Source: Dendrobium chrysotoxum (taxonomy: Eukaryota > Streptophyta > Magnoliopsida > Asparagales > Orchidaceae). Taken from it: a stretch of DNA of 64,000 bases. A program made the position numbers and the translations under genes. Below, piece after piece: positions 23,682-33,699 of the stretch. Under the pieces are notes generated by a model that did not search any database, had not been told where the DNA came from, and worked only from the letters and a program-made list of their open reading frames with translations. The stretch's first letter is position 1, and every line of letters starts with the position of its first letter. The DNA lies in the NCBI GenBank assembly GCA_019925795.1, contig CM034311.1, positions 5,442,126 to 5,506,125 on the forward strand, in the 5' to 3' direction.

Positions 23682-26600
23682 AAGTGTATTTACTTTTCTG
23701 CACCTATATATATATAACTGCTTGGGATGTGATTTAATATTTAAATGCTTAGGATAACCCTGCAGGAGAGTCTAGAATTTTTATTTTCATACTTATGTAA
23801 TTTATTTGAGTATTGAGTTATGAAAGTAGCACTTTGAGTTTGGGATACATAGATCCAAAGGTTGGATTCCAAAGAGGAAAGGATACCCCTTTGGGTGATA
23901 GTCCTTATCCATTTGGAACTCCAAATTTGGATCATTTTACTACTCAAAGTGGAAAGAGTAATTTTCCCCTTAAGGGAAGAGTTCTCTTTTCCATTTGGGT
24001 ATCTGATCACGAAGAATCCAAGGAGCTTGAGGAGAAGAAGACCGAGGAGTTGAAGACAGAGAGTATCCCACTCAAAGTCACTTGCGTCTGTATTAGGATT
24101 AGAATCCGGGTTATTGTCGATGGTGCCCGACCATTTTTAATTTATATAAATCTGGGTTTTAATAAGCAAGGCAATTTGCCTATGGACATTTACTTAATTA
24201 ATTTGATTATTGAATGTGTTATGATTTAATTTGATTGCGTATAGGATTGCCTATTTTTCCTAGTTCTTTGGTGCTTGCATGTCATTTTTATTTTAGTCTG
24301 GACTTCGTTAAGCTCTTTAAGGACCAAAAGTATTTTTACTCATAACTAATATTTAAAATTTTAAGATTTAAATAACATAGAAACTTAACGACCTAGGGAA
24401 TAGCCAGAATCATCCGGGGTCGCATGCATATTACTACATCTCTCTCCCTCCTTCTGTAAGACACTTCCCCGCTTGCGGGTAGAGTCCAGATAATCCGACC
24501 TATGAGGATGAGGTGCTGGATCTGGGGAAGTCTAGTCTTTTCAAAAAATTATTTTATAAGCCTTTTTTTTAATTTTATGCATACCTCATTTGGAGATTTT
24601 AACCACCATGCGTCATATTATAAATTAATTAAATTAAAATTTTAATTACATTTTAGTCTAAGCATTCCACCCAACATAAGTCAAGGGGTCAATTAGGGAT
24701 ATGCTCTAGATGTTGACCCCAACTTCTTAAATCAGTCTTAAATAACGTCCCTAATCACTCTGCATCAAAAGACCTGACTCATGGTTTTGAAGCGTTTAGG
24801 TGGTTTAGCTGGCTCCCCAATCCAGGCCAGGATAAGCCCAGATTTTGCACTACATTAGTTAGGTTTGGATCACTGTGGTTCAATGTCCAAATTTAGATCT
24901 AGGATCCGGGGCAGGCTTTGAGTTATAAGACCCCAACCTCCGGGAATATAATCCCAAATTTCTAATAAAATGCTTAACTCGAATTAAACATTCTTTCAAT
25001 CCAAAATTTAAAGCCCAACACTTAGCTTAGGTCGGGGCACTTCTGAATTGTTTCAGAATCCTAAAGTGTCTCATACCCTTCCTCATTTGATTCCAAAATA
25101 AGTGTTCAATCTTGCTCCTATCCCATTTGAAATTTCAATTTCATCTCTTTAATATCATTCCTAAAAAATCTTTAAACAAAATTTCTGCTATTATTTTAAT
25201 CGAAAGTTTTCGTAGGGAACTCCGATCTCCCACGATATAATTAACTACGAGCGCTTACACTCATAGGAGATTTATAACCCACAACTGATTTTTCAAAATG
25301 GATTTCTAAAATTCAACATTAGTCATCTTTGAGAAAATTGAATTAATGACGATCATTATCGTCGCCTTCAAATAATTGATAATAAATGATATCTTCTCCC
25401 CTTGGGGTGATATATTTTTTGTCGTCATGGTTTTGAATGCGAAAATAATGATCCCTCCCCTAGGCTATTATGATTAGATACTTGATAGAGCATCATGTTA
25501 ACCCTTCGGGGTTATATTTTGCTTTCTCTTGAATCTGATCGTCATAGATAAGGTGAAATTTTTAATCTCATTATCTGAAATAATTAAGAAACGATAGCTT
25601 TGCCTCTTAAGAGGATATATCATTCGTAATGACATGTTCGATTTTGTGATTAGAATCCTGAGTTAAAATTTCCAAAGAAAATAAAACTTTTCAAAACCCG
25701 CTTTCAAACTACCCAACATAAACCTAATCAAATTTTATGTTAGTCTTTTCCCTTGGTTAAATTACTTCTTTAAAATCATTCCTCGGAGTACCTTGGTTTA
25801 CTTAAGGCTAAAGCAAGTCAATTAAACCCTAATGTCTCCTTGTGCTGGCAAAATTCTACTCCATCCACCTTGGCCAAATTTTATAATTTTGTCTAAGAGA
25901 AACCCTAAACATTCACACCTCAATTCCTTCTCTTATTGAATCTCTAGTAACCTTAAAGCATCCTGAAGCAATTCTTTCAATTTTCTTGGAGGATCTTTCA
26001 ACGTTTCTTGGAGTTCTCTTGGAGGAAACCTAGTGGGGTGGAGGCTTTACCTTAGACCAAGAATTGGTGACTTCTTGCTAAAATTTTCTTTATTTGATCC
26101 AAATTAGTTATAAGAGCTTTGTAATTATTTATTTAGACTTGTGTTTATGTGATCCATAATCTCATACTTACATCTTATTCACAAATCTAAAGAGACATAA
26201 CATGATAGTGATTCTTGGTGCAAACTAGTAATATTTCTTTGTGTTGAATTTAAATCTAGTTTGAATCATATTGTGTCCTTGTGTGTGAATATTTTTGATT
26301 GGCTTTATTGTTGTAGAATCATCATATTATTTTTGATTTAATTCATGTTTTTCTAGAATTGATAAGGATCAAATTCTATTGGATTATTCTATGTTATCGA
26401 ACTCACTAGTTGAGATTTTCTAGTGAAAATAATTAGAGACTTATTTTCTTTCACTTGTGGCTGTTTTATTAAATATTTCTATGAGACTTACTTGTTGTAT
26501 CTTATTCATATTGTTAGTGATTTAAATCATATACTTCCAAATCATTTTGATTTTCAAAATATTAATTTTAGTGGTTCTTTTAGTGGAAGCTTGGTATATT

Positions 26601-27532
26601 GTATATACTAGTCACATACATCTTGAGTTGAAAAGTTTTGTGAAATCCTTTTGAAAACTTATTTTATTAATTAAATATATGATCATTTAAAGATTTAAAA
26701 TCATTATTATATTATGTTAACATGAAATCTAAAATATTTTTATAGTAGACATCTTTTCAAAAAATATTTTGATTGTATACCATTTTGTGATTTAGTGACT
26801 TGCTTTAGAACTTTGTTTTTCCTTGTGTTTGAATCACCTTTGGTTATCTTATATATTTCTCTATCTATCATCTGAGGTGCCTTTAAACATATTATTCCAA
26901 AAATTTAAAATTATATAAATAGCATACATTTTTCAAGTACTTAAATTGCTTCATTGCCCATATTACCTAGTCTTGGAAAAATATTTTAAAAGTTGTTTGT
27001 TTGCATTTTTCTTTGCAAATATATTAAGAAACTTCATTTCATCATATTTCCATTTTCATATAGTATAAAATCATTTAGCAAACTCATTTATTATTATTTT
27101 TTTTGTGATAAAAACTTTATTTTTGTATGAGGCTTGAGTGCAATTTCTTGAAAGCTATTTGTTTGTGAGATTAAAATTGTTACACTTATTTTTACCTTTT
27201 TTGTGACTTGTATTACTGTGAGGTTCTCAACATTGTGTGAGATAGTTTCTTTTTGGTATTAGGAAGATACGATTGCTGTAACTTTTTTGGTTGTTAGTTG
27301 ATTCCTAGTCTAGGGTTGGACTATATGTGGATAGGTTGATTTTGGGTTTGGGCTGAACCACGTAAAAGTTCTTTGTGTTCTCTTTATTATGATTTGCTTT
27401 ATTTTATATGTTACACTCATATCATTAATTTTTCTACAAAAGAAAATTAAATAAGTTTTTTAAATTACCGCTCTAATTAGTGTACAACCCAATTCACCCC
27501 CATCTTCGATTTCCTTAGTGTTTCTCAACTAG

Positions 27533-28340
27533 TTCTACGCTATTCATAATGTTAGTACTAAGTCTAATGACAATTTGTTGGCAAGTTTCCAATCATTCTC
27601 ACTATAATTAAACATAAAAACTAAGTCCTTAGATGTGTTTAAATATTTGGTAACTTCGAGGCTACCTTACCTTAAAGTTAATAATTGCTCATGTAGTTTC
27701 TTATCACGATGTCTAGGATAATATTAAGCTCTTAACATTTATTTCATTTTTATCCACGTAAGGGTTGTTCTTCCTAGTCTCTACTCCTTGGCTAAGGTAT
27801 TTGTCCAATGTATTTATGCATATCCAACTAATTTTAATTTCATTTTGGCACAATTAACTTGTTAGTAATCATCCATCTTATACCAATCAAAGAAGTCATC
27901 CTTCTGGACTAACCAGTCTAAGAACCTATTAGGGTTATGGGTGCCATCATAGGTGGGAGCTTCAACTTTAACTCTCTTACATGTATCATTAATATCATCA
28001 ACATTCTTCTGAGGATGGTATCTTTTATCACCATTCATAGGGTTAGTTTATCTCTTGTTAGCTAGGTCTTCTCCTTAGTCTATATAAAAGGCATCATCAT
28101 CTAAAGGTACATTATGATTTTGGGTAGGATGTAGGACATTATTTTTATTATTTTGTAGATGACTCAAGACAGCTTGCATTTAATCTTTAAGTTCTTACAT
28201 TTGGCATCTATGATCCTCACAAAATTCTTTAGCCGTAATTTCATTTTCATGAATGCCAAGGTATAAGAATCAATCATTCAAGTCAAAGTTTTAATCTAAT
28301 ATTGGGAAATTGATTTGGGTACCATGAGGTGATATTTTTT
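27533..28340 (-). pseudogene. Ty3/gypsy gag relic
   Basis: On the minus strand the gag core is readable: KVEAPTYDGTHNPNRFLDWL, then DDFFDWYKMDD, AKMKLVGYAYIHWTN and a later LHEQLLTLR segment. This is the usual gypsy gag domain of plants. There are several stops. The reading is cut at 27532 by the solo LTR and continues, after an unassigned linker, with the zinc knuckle and protease at 17100-18148. Upstream are a (GT)n/(GA)n tract and no recognisable LTR. Confidence 0.85.
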
Positions 28341-28378
28341 AAAATATGAAGAAAGAGATGAGTGGGAAAGGGCTATAA

Positions 28379-28382
28379 ATGT

Positions 28383-28433
<51 letters not shown>
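28379..28433. repeat. Compound microsatellite (GT)n(GA)n
   Basis: About 14 GT units pass directly into about 13 GA units. Confidence 0.95.
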
Positions 28434-28639
28434 GTTTAAAATATAGATGTGAAAATTAAAAAAAATTTAAGTTAAAAGAACTTATTAGTGAGGAGGGGGT
28501 ATAAGAACTTCTCACATCCCAAGCTCTCCTTAGAGTGTTTATGCCCTTTTGACAAAGTTATTTTTAACTTCAAATATACTAAATTTTATACACATATAGT
28601 TTTATGTATGTAATTTTGAATGCAAGAAAAAATATGCCT

Positions 28640-28891
28640 AGATCTATAAGCCAAGCCCTTAAGATGGCTTAAGATGGCTTGTAAATGTCTCAGATCCTTC
28701 TCTATCTAATATCTCTACATCAAATTTCTAATGTAATAGAATTCATCTAATCAGTCTTGGTTTAACATCTTTTTTAGTTAACATGTATTTTATGGCAGAG
28801 TGATCAATTAACATAGTAACCTTGGTGCCGATTATATATGATCTAAATTTGTCGAAAGCAAAGACTATCATTAGTAATTCTTTCTTGGTAG
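28640..28891 (-). pseudogene. Athila-like gypsy RNase H, downstream part
   Basis: On the minus strand: ELLMIVFAFDKFRSYIIGTK, then LIDHSAIKY and KKDVKPRLIR, the standard gypsy RNase H sequence, then decay. The upstream part of the same domain is at 29684-29800; a retroposed insert separates them. Confidence 0.85.
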
Positions 28892-29683
28892 TTTTTTTTA
28901 AGGATTGCAAATTGCATTAAGATAAAAAAGACTATTACAATCTAAAAAAATAAAGTTAAAAGGCTTCCATTTCCTAATATTGGGAAAGGAAACATTATTG
29001 AAAAGCAATCAAAGAAAAAGAAGAAGAAAAAAATATTTGCAAAATAGAAGTTATCATAATGGAAATAAGATCCACTACTCCTTACTTTGAACCAATTGGG
29101 GTGATAGGGACACCAAAATTTTAACAACCAAATAGGTTGGTTAGTATCCCAGTGTTCCCAATCAGGTAAAAAGTGAAGACTAGGAAGAGTCCCAATTTTC
29201 ATTACTCTAATTTCATAATGCAACTAAAAAACTATACTAAAATCCTCCAAAGGAACTAGGAGCTTGAGATCCTAGCAAAATAAAATAGCCTTGCCCTTAG
29301 CTGAAAAACCCTTGCTCAAAGAAAACCAATAACTCTTCGTATGAAGACATAGTAAATTATCAGTTACTATAGCTCCTGTAATTGCAATTTTCATTCCCTT
29401 CAAACCTACTACACACAAGCCTTGAACTTCAAAGAACAAAATAGTAACATCCAAAAGCTTTGATGGAATGAGATCCCACTTTAAGAAAACAAAAGAACAT
29501 GTTGGAAGTCCCATACTATCCTCCTTGAATGAACCAAACAAAGGCATCAAAATAACTAAAATAACGGCGGCATTCGAAAATAAATCCGCTTAACAGACCA
29601 CTTGATTCTTTTGAACTCCTCTACAATTCCAAAATAGAATTGAGTGCATCATTTAAGTAAAGGGGATGCTTCCCCAATAGTTG
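28892..29683 (-). mobile_element. Retroposed insert with poly-A and 15-bp target duplication
   Basis: On the minus strand it ends in an A-tract (T-run at 28892-28899), and it is flanked by ATTCTTTCTTGGTAG (28877-28891) and ATTCTTTCTCGATAG (29684-29698), 13 of 15 identical. These are LINE-machinery hallmarks. Near its 5' end a reading FWNCRGVQKNQVV resembles the first strand of an L1 endonuclease, which suggests a rearranged L1; the rest (a 92-codon ORF at 29272-29550, a 93-codon ORF at 28942-29223) is not recognised. It interrupts gypsy RNase H. Confidence 0.75.
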
Positions 29684-30000
29684 ATTCTTTCTCGATAGTT
29701 GTGTAATTAATTTGTGCATCATTCAATATTCTACTAGAGTAATATAAAGCACAAAATTTTTTATGTAGTCTTTATCCTAAAGTTGCTCCAATGGCATAAA
29801 TTTAAGGTTATTAGCTTGAATATTTGGTCTATTAATGTTTTGGCAAATATCCTCAACTATAGGATTAGCATATTCTCTAGGTGATCTAAGCTATTCATTC
29901 TTTTGAACTAGGTCAATCATTTTTACTTCTTTTTATGATTTTCTTATTTTCTTAAGAGTTCTTTCAATTTCAAAGTCAAACAAAGTTTCTCCTAATTGGT
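29684..30000 (-). pseudogene. Athila-like gag start fused to RNase H
   Basis: Reading the minus strand from 30000 down: DFEIERTLKKIRK, then PIVEDICQNINRPNIQANNL, which is the N-terminal gag region of Athila-like elements (PNIQANNF-type motif). At about 29790 this passes directly into AIGATLG and YYSSRILNDAQINYTTIEKE, the gypsy RT/RNase H connection. Protease and most of RT are therefore missing: one internal deletion fused gag to RNase H before the retroposed insert arrived. Confidence 0.8.
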
Positions 30001-30206
30001 TTCTATTATGCATGCAATAGTAACACACACAATATGAGAAGTTGAAAGCACTATGTAGTTGACCAATTAATGATATAACAATACTAACTTTCAACAGAAA
30101 TAAGCAACAATGGAAACACAAAACAAGTTAAATAAAGATAATGATAAGATTAAACCAGCAATATGTTTAGCAATATAAAGTGCAAGAAAGAATAATTAAC
30201 TACAAT

Positions 30207-30224
30207 CCTCAACAACGACGCCAA
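30207..30224 (-). other. Primer-binding site, tRNA-Asp type
   Basis: On the minus strand TTGGCGTCGTTGTTGAGG resembles the TGGCGCCGTTGCCGGGG site of Athila-like elements with transitions. It adjoins the LTR at 30231. Confidence 0.75.
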
Positions 30225-30230
30225 AAACTT

Positions 30231-31385
30231 TAACAAACACACTACTATTCTCTTAATTAGAGTTTACTATATTATTGTGTAAATCCTGTTATATGAAAGT
30301 ATGCGTATCGTGTCAAGTAATAAAGTACTGAGAAAAGAATCATTCCCATGAGGATTGGACTTGCCCTAAAGTCACTCTAGTACTACATACATGAACTACT
30401 TAATGTATCTTATAAATCGAATAAAATGGGTGGTGCAATTGAATGTTAAAATCTATAAATTCAAGAGAAAAATTATATATTTTAAATACTCAGAACCTAT
30501 GATACTTTAAAACACATATTTGCCATAGTCAAATTATTTTCTAATTTTGATATGAATTAGAGCATAATTACTCATATATGTCGAGTTTGTTCTAGTATTA
30601 GCTAAGGTTTCTCTCAATTATAATTTTAACATCTCCTTAAGAACACATAACCCTAACCATAATATGTCTTTGATGTGCAAAGCATCATTCTAAATCCCCT
30701 AATTGTTCTTCTACTACTCTATCGAGGTCATGCAAAGCCTCCAAACAAACTAAATTAAGCATGGGAGATTTAAAATAGAATTGAGAAATTCATGAAATTA
30801 TAATATAATTTTTAAGCTATCATAAGCCCAGAGAAAAGTTTCTATTTAGACATGGATTTAAAGTTAAACAAAATAAGGTTTATTGCAATACACACAACAC
30901 ACTCCCCCTCACACCTCTCTAACTAGGTAACCCCTTACATGAGATATAAGTTCAATAATTATAAAATTTTCAAATAGCTAAATTGGAGTTGCAATGTTGG
31001 CTAGGTAGCGCTTCAACATTGTTAAATCACCATGTCAGTTCATCATCGATTGTACCGGTACGTCAGTTTAATCATTTATAACTAGTCTCTATGGTGAAGC
31101 TATGGCAATTTTGCCCTGCGACACTTGATCTGGCATTGTGGCCTTCCTTGTGTAGCTCCTTAGTGCTAAGATCTTCTATGAAATTTAGTCTTTCTACCGC
31201 TGCGACGCTGATCTGGTAGCACTCCAATATTGGGGTAAAATGTAACACTGCATCACTTTCTCTGTGGCACTGTGGTGCTCCTTCAATTTGAGAATTTTTT
31301 AGCTTATTTTCTATGCAAAAAGTAGGATTAAAGAACAATTTTATAAAATAGATACAATTTGAACTATACAAAATTTCTCTTATCA
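30231..31385 (-). repeat. Athila-like gypsy 5' LTR
   Basis: It aligns through its length with 52585-53803, including the AAGTAATAAA...TCATTCCCA(T/C) block, the TCTATCGAGGT block and the GTGGTGCTCC/GTGGCACTCC block. Its right end TTATCA joins codons of the host copia RT at 31386 (GATATC...). The expected target duplication is GATAT; the other end is missing from the window or decayed. Confidence 0.8.
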
Positions 31386-31651
31386 GATATCTTGATAAGT
31401 GAGATCTATATAGACGACATCTTATTTCGATCCACAAATGATGAACTATGTGAATAATTTTCATCCACCTTGAGAATTAGAGTTGAAATGAGCATGAAGG
31501 GTGAGCTGACATACTTTTTTAGGGTTTAATGTTAGGTAAAGAAAAGATTGACACAAAAAATTAATTAGTAGATATTTTTATTAAGGCACATCAATATGAG
31601 AGGTTTAACACATTTACAATAAGATTAGGAGTAACTAATTTAAGTGCATAA
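31386..31651 (+). pseudogene. Second copia element: RT and RNase H C-terminal relic
   Basis: DILISEIYIDDILFRS gives the copia catalytic Asp pair, followed by VEMSMKGELTYFF; then the reading jumps over a large deletion to LVDIFIKAHQYERFNTFTIRLGV and a stop at 31649, the end of copia pol. Its upstream part was displaced by the Athila-like insertion whose LTR ends at 31385. Confidence 0.88.
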
Positions 31652-31830
31652 ACTATTGTGTTAGGATAGGGTGTGTTTGCGTGTTTTGTGTAAATTGTGC
31701 TTATCACTTATGTTTTTATTTTTATTTTGTATATTTTTTGTTTATATCTTTACATTTTGTATATTTTTTGTGCACTAATATAGTGTTTAAGAAAGGTCCT
31801 GATCATTAAAAAAATCAAAATTTCTTTCAT

Positions 31831-32157
31831 TTTGTATTGTATAATTCACAATCGTATTTGATGATACACGTATAATAGGACGATTCCCAGGTACATCAAA
31901 ATGTAACATTAACTGTCTAGAATGATCTGTTGAAAATTCTTTGTACTGTACGATATAGTTGTTCGTATTGTACCACGACCCATATCAATATGTGTACAAT
32001 TAACTCCATATGAAATAAGAAATGTATTTGTACTATATGATTTATGTTTGTATTGTCAAAAGCAGTTATGGATAAGCATTGGGATGTTCGAAGAATCAAA
32101 GATCATTCTCTATGATACATATTGCACTGGACGATTTGGCTCAGTCAATCTTACGAT
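31831..32157. promoter_or_regulatory. Paired palindrome array upstream of the copia extra ORF
   Basis: Degenerate 15-bp copies such as TTTGTACTGTACGAT (31940), TTTGTACTATATGAT (32027) and ATTGCACTGGACGAT (32121) are each followed 19-22 bp later by a weaker partner (31962, 32046, 32143); another pair is at 31851/31870. A TATA-like TATATATATATGG follows at about 32235-32247, and the ORF start is at 32320. This mimics the LTR arrangement. Confidence 0.6.
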
Positions 32158-32319
32158 AATTGAAGGGATAATTTGGATTCTTTTGATCCCACTACAAGAT
32201 GCATGATCAAATTGTACAATCTAATATACATTATATATATATGGAAGAAGTTCTCAATTCATTTCACACCTTTCTCATTTCAATCACTCAATCCTTAATT
32301 GAAATCCCTTCTTACTTCC

Positions 32320-33160
32320 ATGGCTAACAAGAGATCAAGAGCATTAAGTGGCTCATCTCGACAACAAAGAGATGAGAGATTTATGATTGATAAGTATGAT
32401 GAGGCATACCACAAATATAGAGAAGCATCAATCACATAATAAAAAATTATAAACCAAGAGCAATTGACTTATCAGGTACTTGACTTGTTTGTTGGCACCA
32501 CTCTCAAATTTCTTATTTCCTTAGCCTTCCCTTACCATAGTGAGCTGCTTTTAGAATTTTTTTTCCAATATTCATAAAAATGGACATAGAATAACTATGT
32601 AATCTTACTGTGTAGGCATCAAGTAGCCATTATTGACCCAGATATGCACGAGCACCTGCACATCTCAAACATACGTATCGTGCCTCATGAAATAGTAAAT
32701 AGCATATATTATAATTAGACCACTATAAACATGACCCTTAGGAATAATCCACTAAATCATCTCCAATTCCTACTCAATACTTTAGCATTGAATGCATGTG
32801 TTATCTAATACATCCTTCGATTAATGTCACACCCCTCCTATCCATTGTGACTTATTTTTGTATGACTAACACTGAGTTTAATGTAGCCAATCTCTTACTT
32901 TAGTCCATAGAAAGTTTGACCTCAATTACCCAGAGTCCGCTAAAAGAAGAACCTAGCCCCGGGACACATCATAACCTATCTTTTAGAAGCTAAGTACAAT
33001 CTAATCTACCCAGGACCCCCAGATCACTCTCCCTCTTACTTCACAAACAACTCATTTCTCCTCATTTATAATGAGAGGCATAGATAAGCATAGGTTGGAA
33101 GAGATTAGGAAAGTGGAAGAAGAAGGGGGAGCACCTGCTCAACCCCCTCCTTAGGCAAAT
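32320..33160 (+). pseudogene. Extra 3' ORF of the copia element (plant transposon protein type)
   Basis: From ATG at 32320: MANKRSRALSGSSRQQRDER, then RFMIDKYDEAYHKYREAS, the start of the domain known as putative plant transposon protein, seen in many SIRE and Athila elements between pol and the 3' LTR. Two TAA codons follow at 32437-32442; weaker similarity continues (DPDMHEHLHISNIRIVP) to a Pro-rich end near 33160. The role of this protein is not known. It is broken here. Confidence 0.6.
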
Positions 33161-33684
33161 TAATACCTGTAAGATGCATGGACTGACCATTTTTCTTGAC
33201 TTGAGCTTTAAAGTAGATGATCATGTTCAGTATTTAAATCATTAATGAGAAGAAATGTGCAATAAGTACGAGGATTACCCAAGTTCCATTAATAGTTTTC
33301 TCTTATTCATAATTGCTTTTAGCGATCGCCACCACCATCTAATCATGGACCTTCTGACTACTTATTATATTATATTATATTATGTTGTCTGTGTTATATT
33401 TTGTTTGTTTTTCTGTTTAGTGTATTTTGCATTTTTGTTTCCTTTGCTTTTTTTTATTTTCTCTCCTTTTTGAGATGTAAAAAAGAGAGAAATGTTTTGG
33501 TTGAGTAGAAATTGTTGTATTCCTTTTCAATGTTAAATGAATTTTTTATTACACTTTATGTCATTTTTATATTATATTATAGAGGAGGCATAAAGTGAGG
33601 GGGTGCAAATGACATTGATATAATATTTGAAAGCTCTACTTAATTCTTTTAAAATGTAACTTTAATAAAAAATATTATCATCAT
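33161..33684 (+). other. Copia 3' spacer, no gene seen
   Basis: T-rich sequence with a (TATAT)n-like stretch at 33363-33384 and a second purine-rich AAAAAAGAGAGAAA at 33478-33491. No ORF is convincing. Confidence 0.6.
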
Positions 33685-33699
33685 AAAAAAGAGGGAGAT
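33685..33699 (+). other. Polypurine tract of the second copia element
   Basis: AAAAAAGAGGGAGAT directly precedes TGTTAAACCTC, the LTR start. Confidence 0.85.

Larger units (their letters stand above)
18340..25850. repeat. Coding-poor repeat family, copy B, inside the solo LTR
   Basis: Its right half (about 21780-25600) is collinear with copy A; its left half (about 18900-21200) has the W-box-rich segment and a leader-like CT-rich stretch (20640-20760). Around 25225-25300 it keeps weak similarity to R1 (ATAATTAACTACGAGCGCTTACACTC). No transposase, gag or pol was seen. It may be a very long LTR or non-autonomous element; limits are approximate. Confidence 0.6.
18154..27527 (+). repeat. Solo copia-type LTR with nested DNA, target duplication ACTAG
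   Basis: The start TGTTTTCCCATGAGCC with TTGATTTTGATAATAACAAA resembles SIRE LTR starts. The end CAATTCACCCCCATCTTCG...GTTTCTCA resembles their ends. ACTAG is present directly before (18149-18153) and after (27528-27532), and the interrupted gypsy gag resumes on each side. No primer site, purine tract or pol lies between, so this is a solo LTR. At 9.4 kb it is far longer than usual because it contains copy B of the coding-poor family. The exact junctions of that inner sequence were not found (left somewhere in 18300-19000, right near 25700-25900). Confidence 0.8.

Noticed and set aside
23741..24229. ORFs in copy B (89 and 138 codons) with a partial match in copy A
   Set aside because: The copy A equivalent (12489-12731) breaks in different places and no domain is recognisable; similarity is at nucleotide level.
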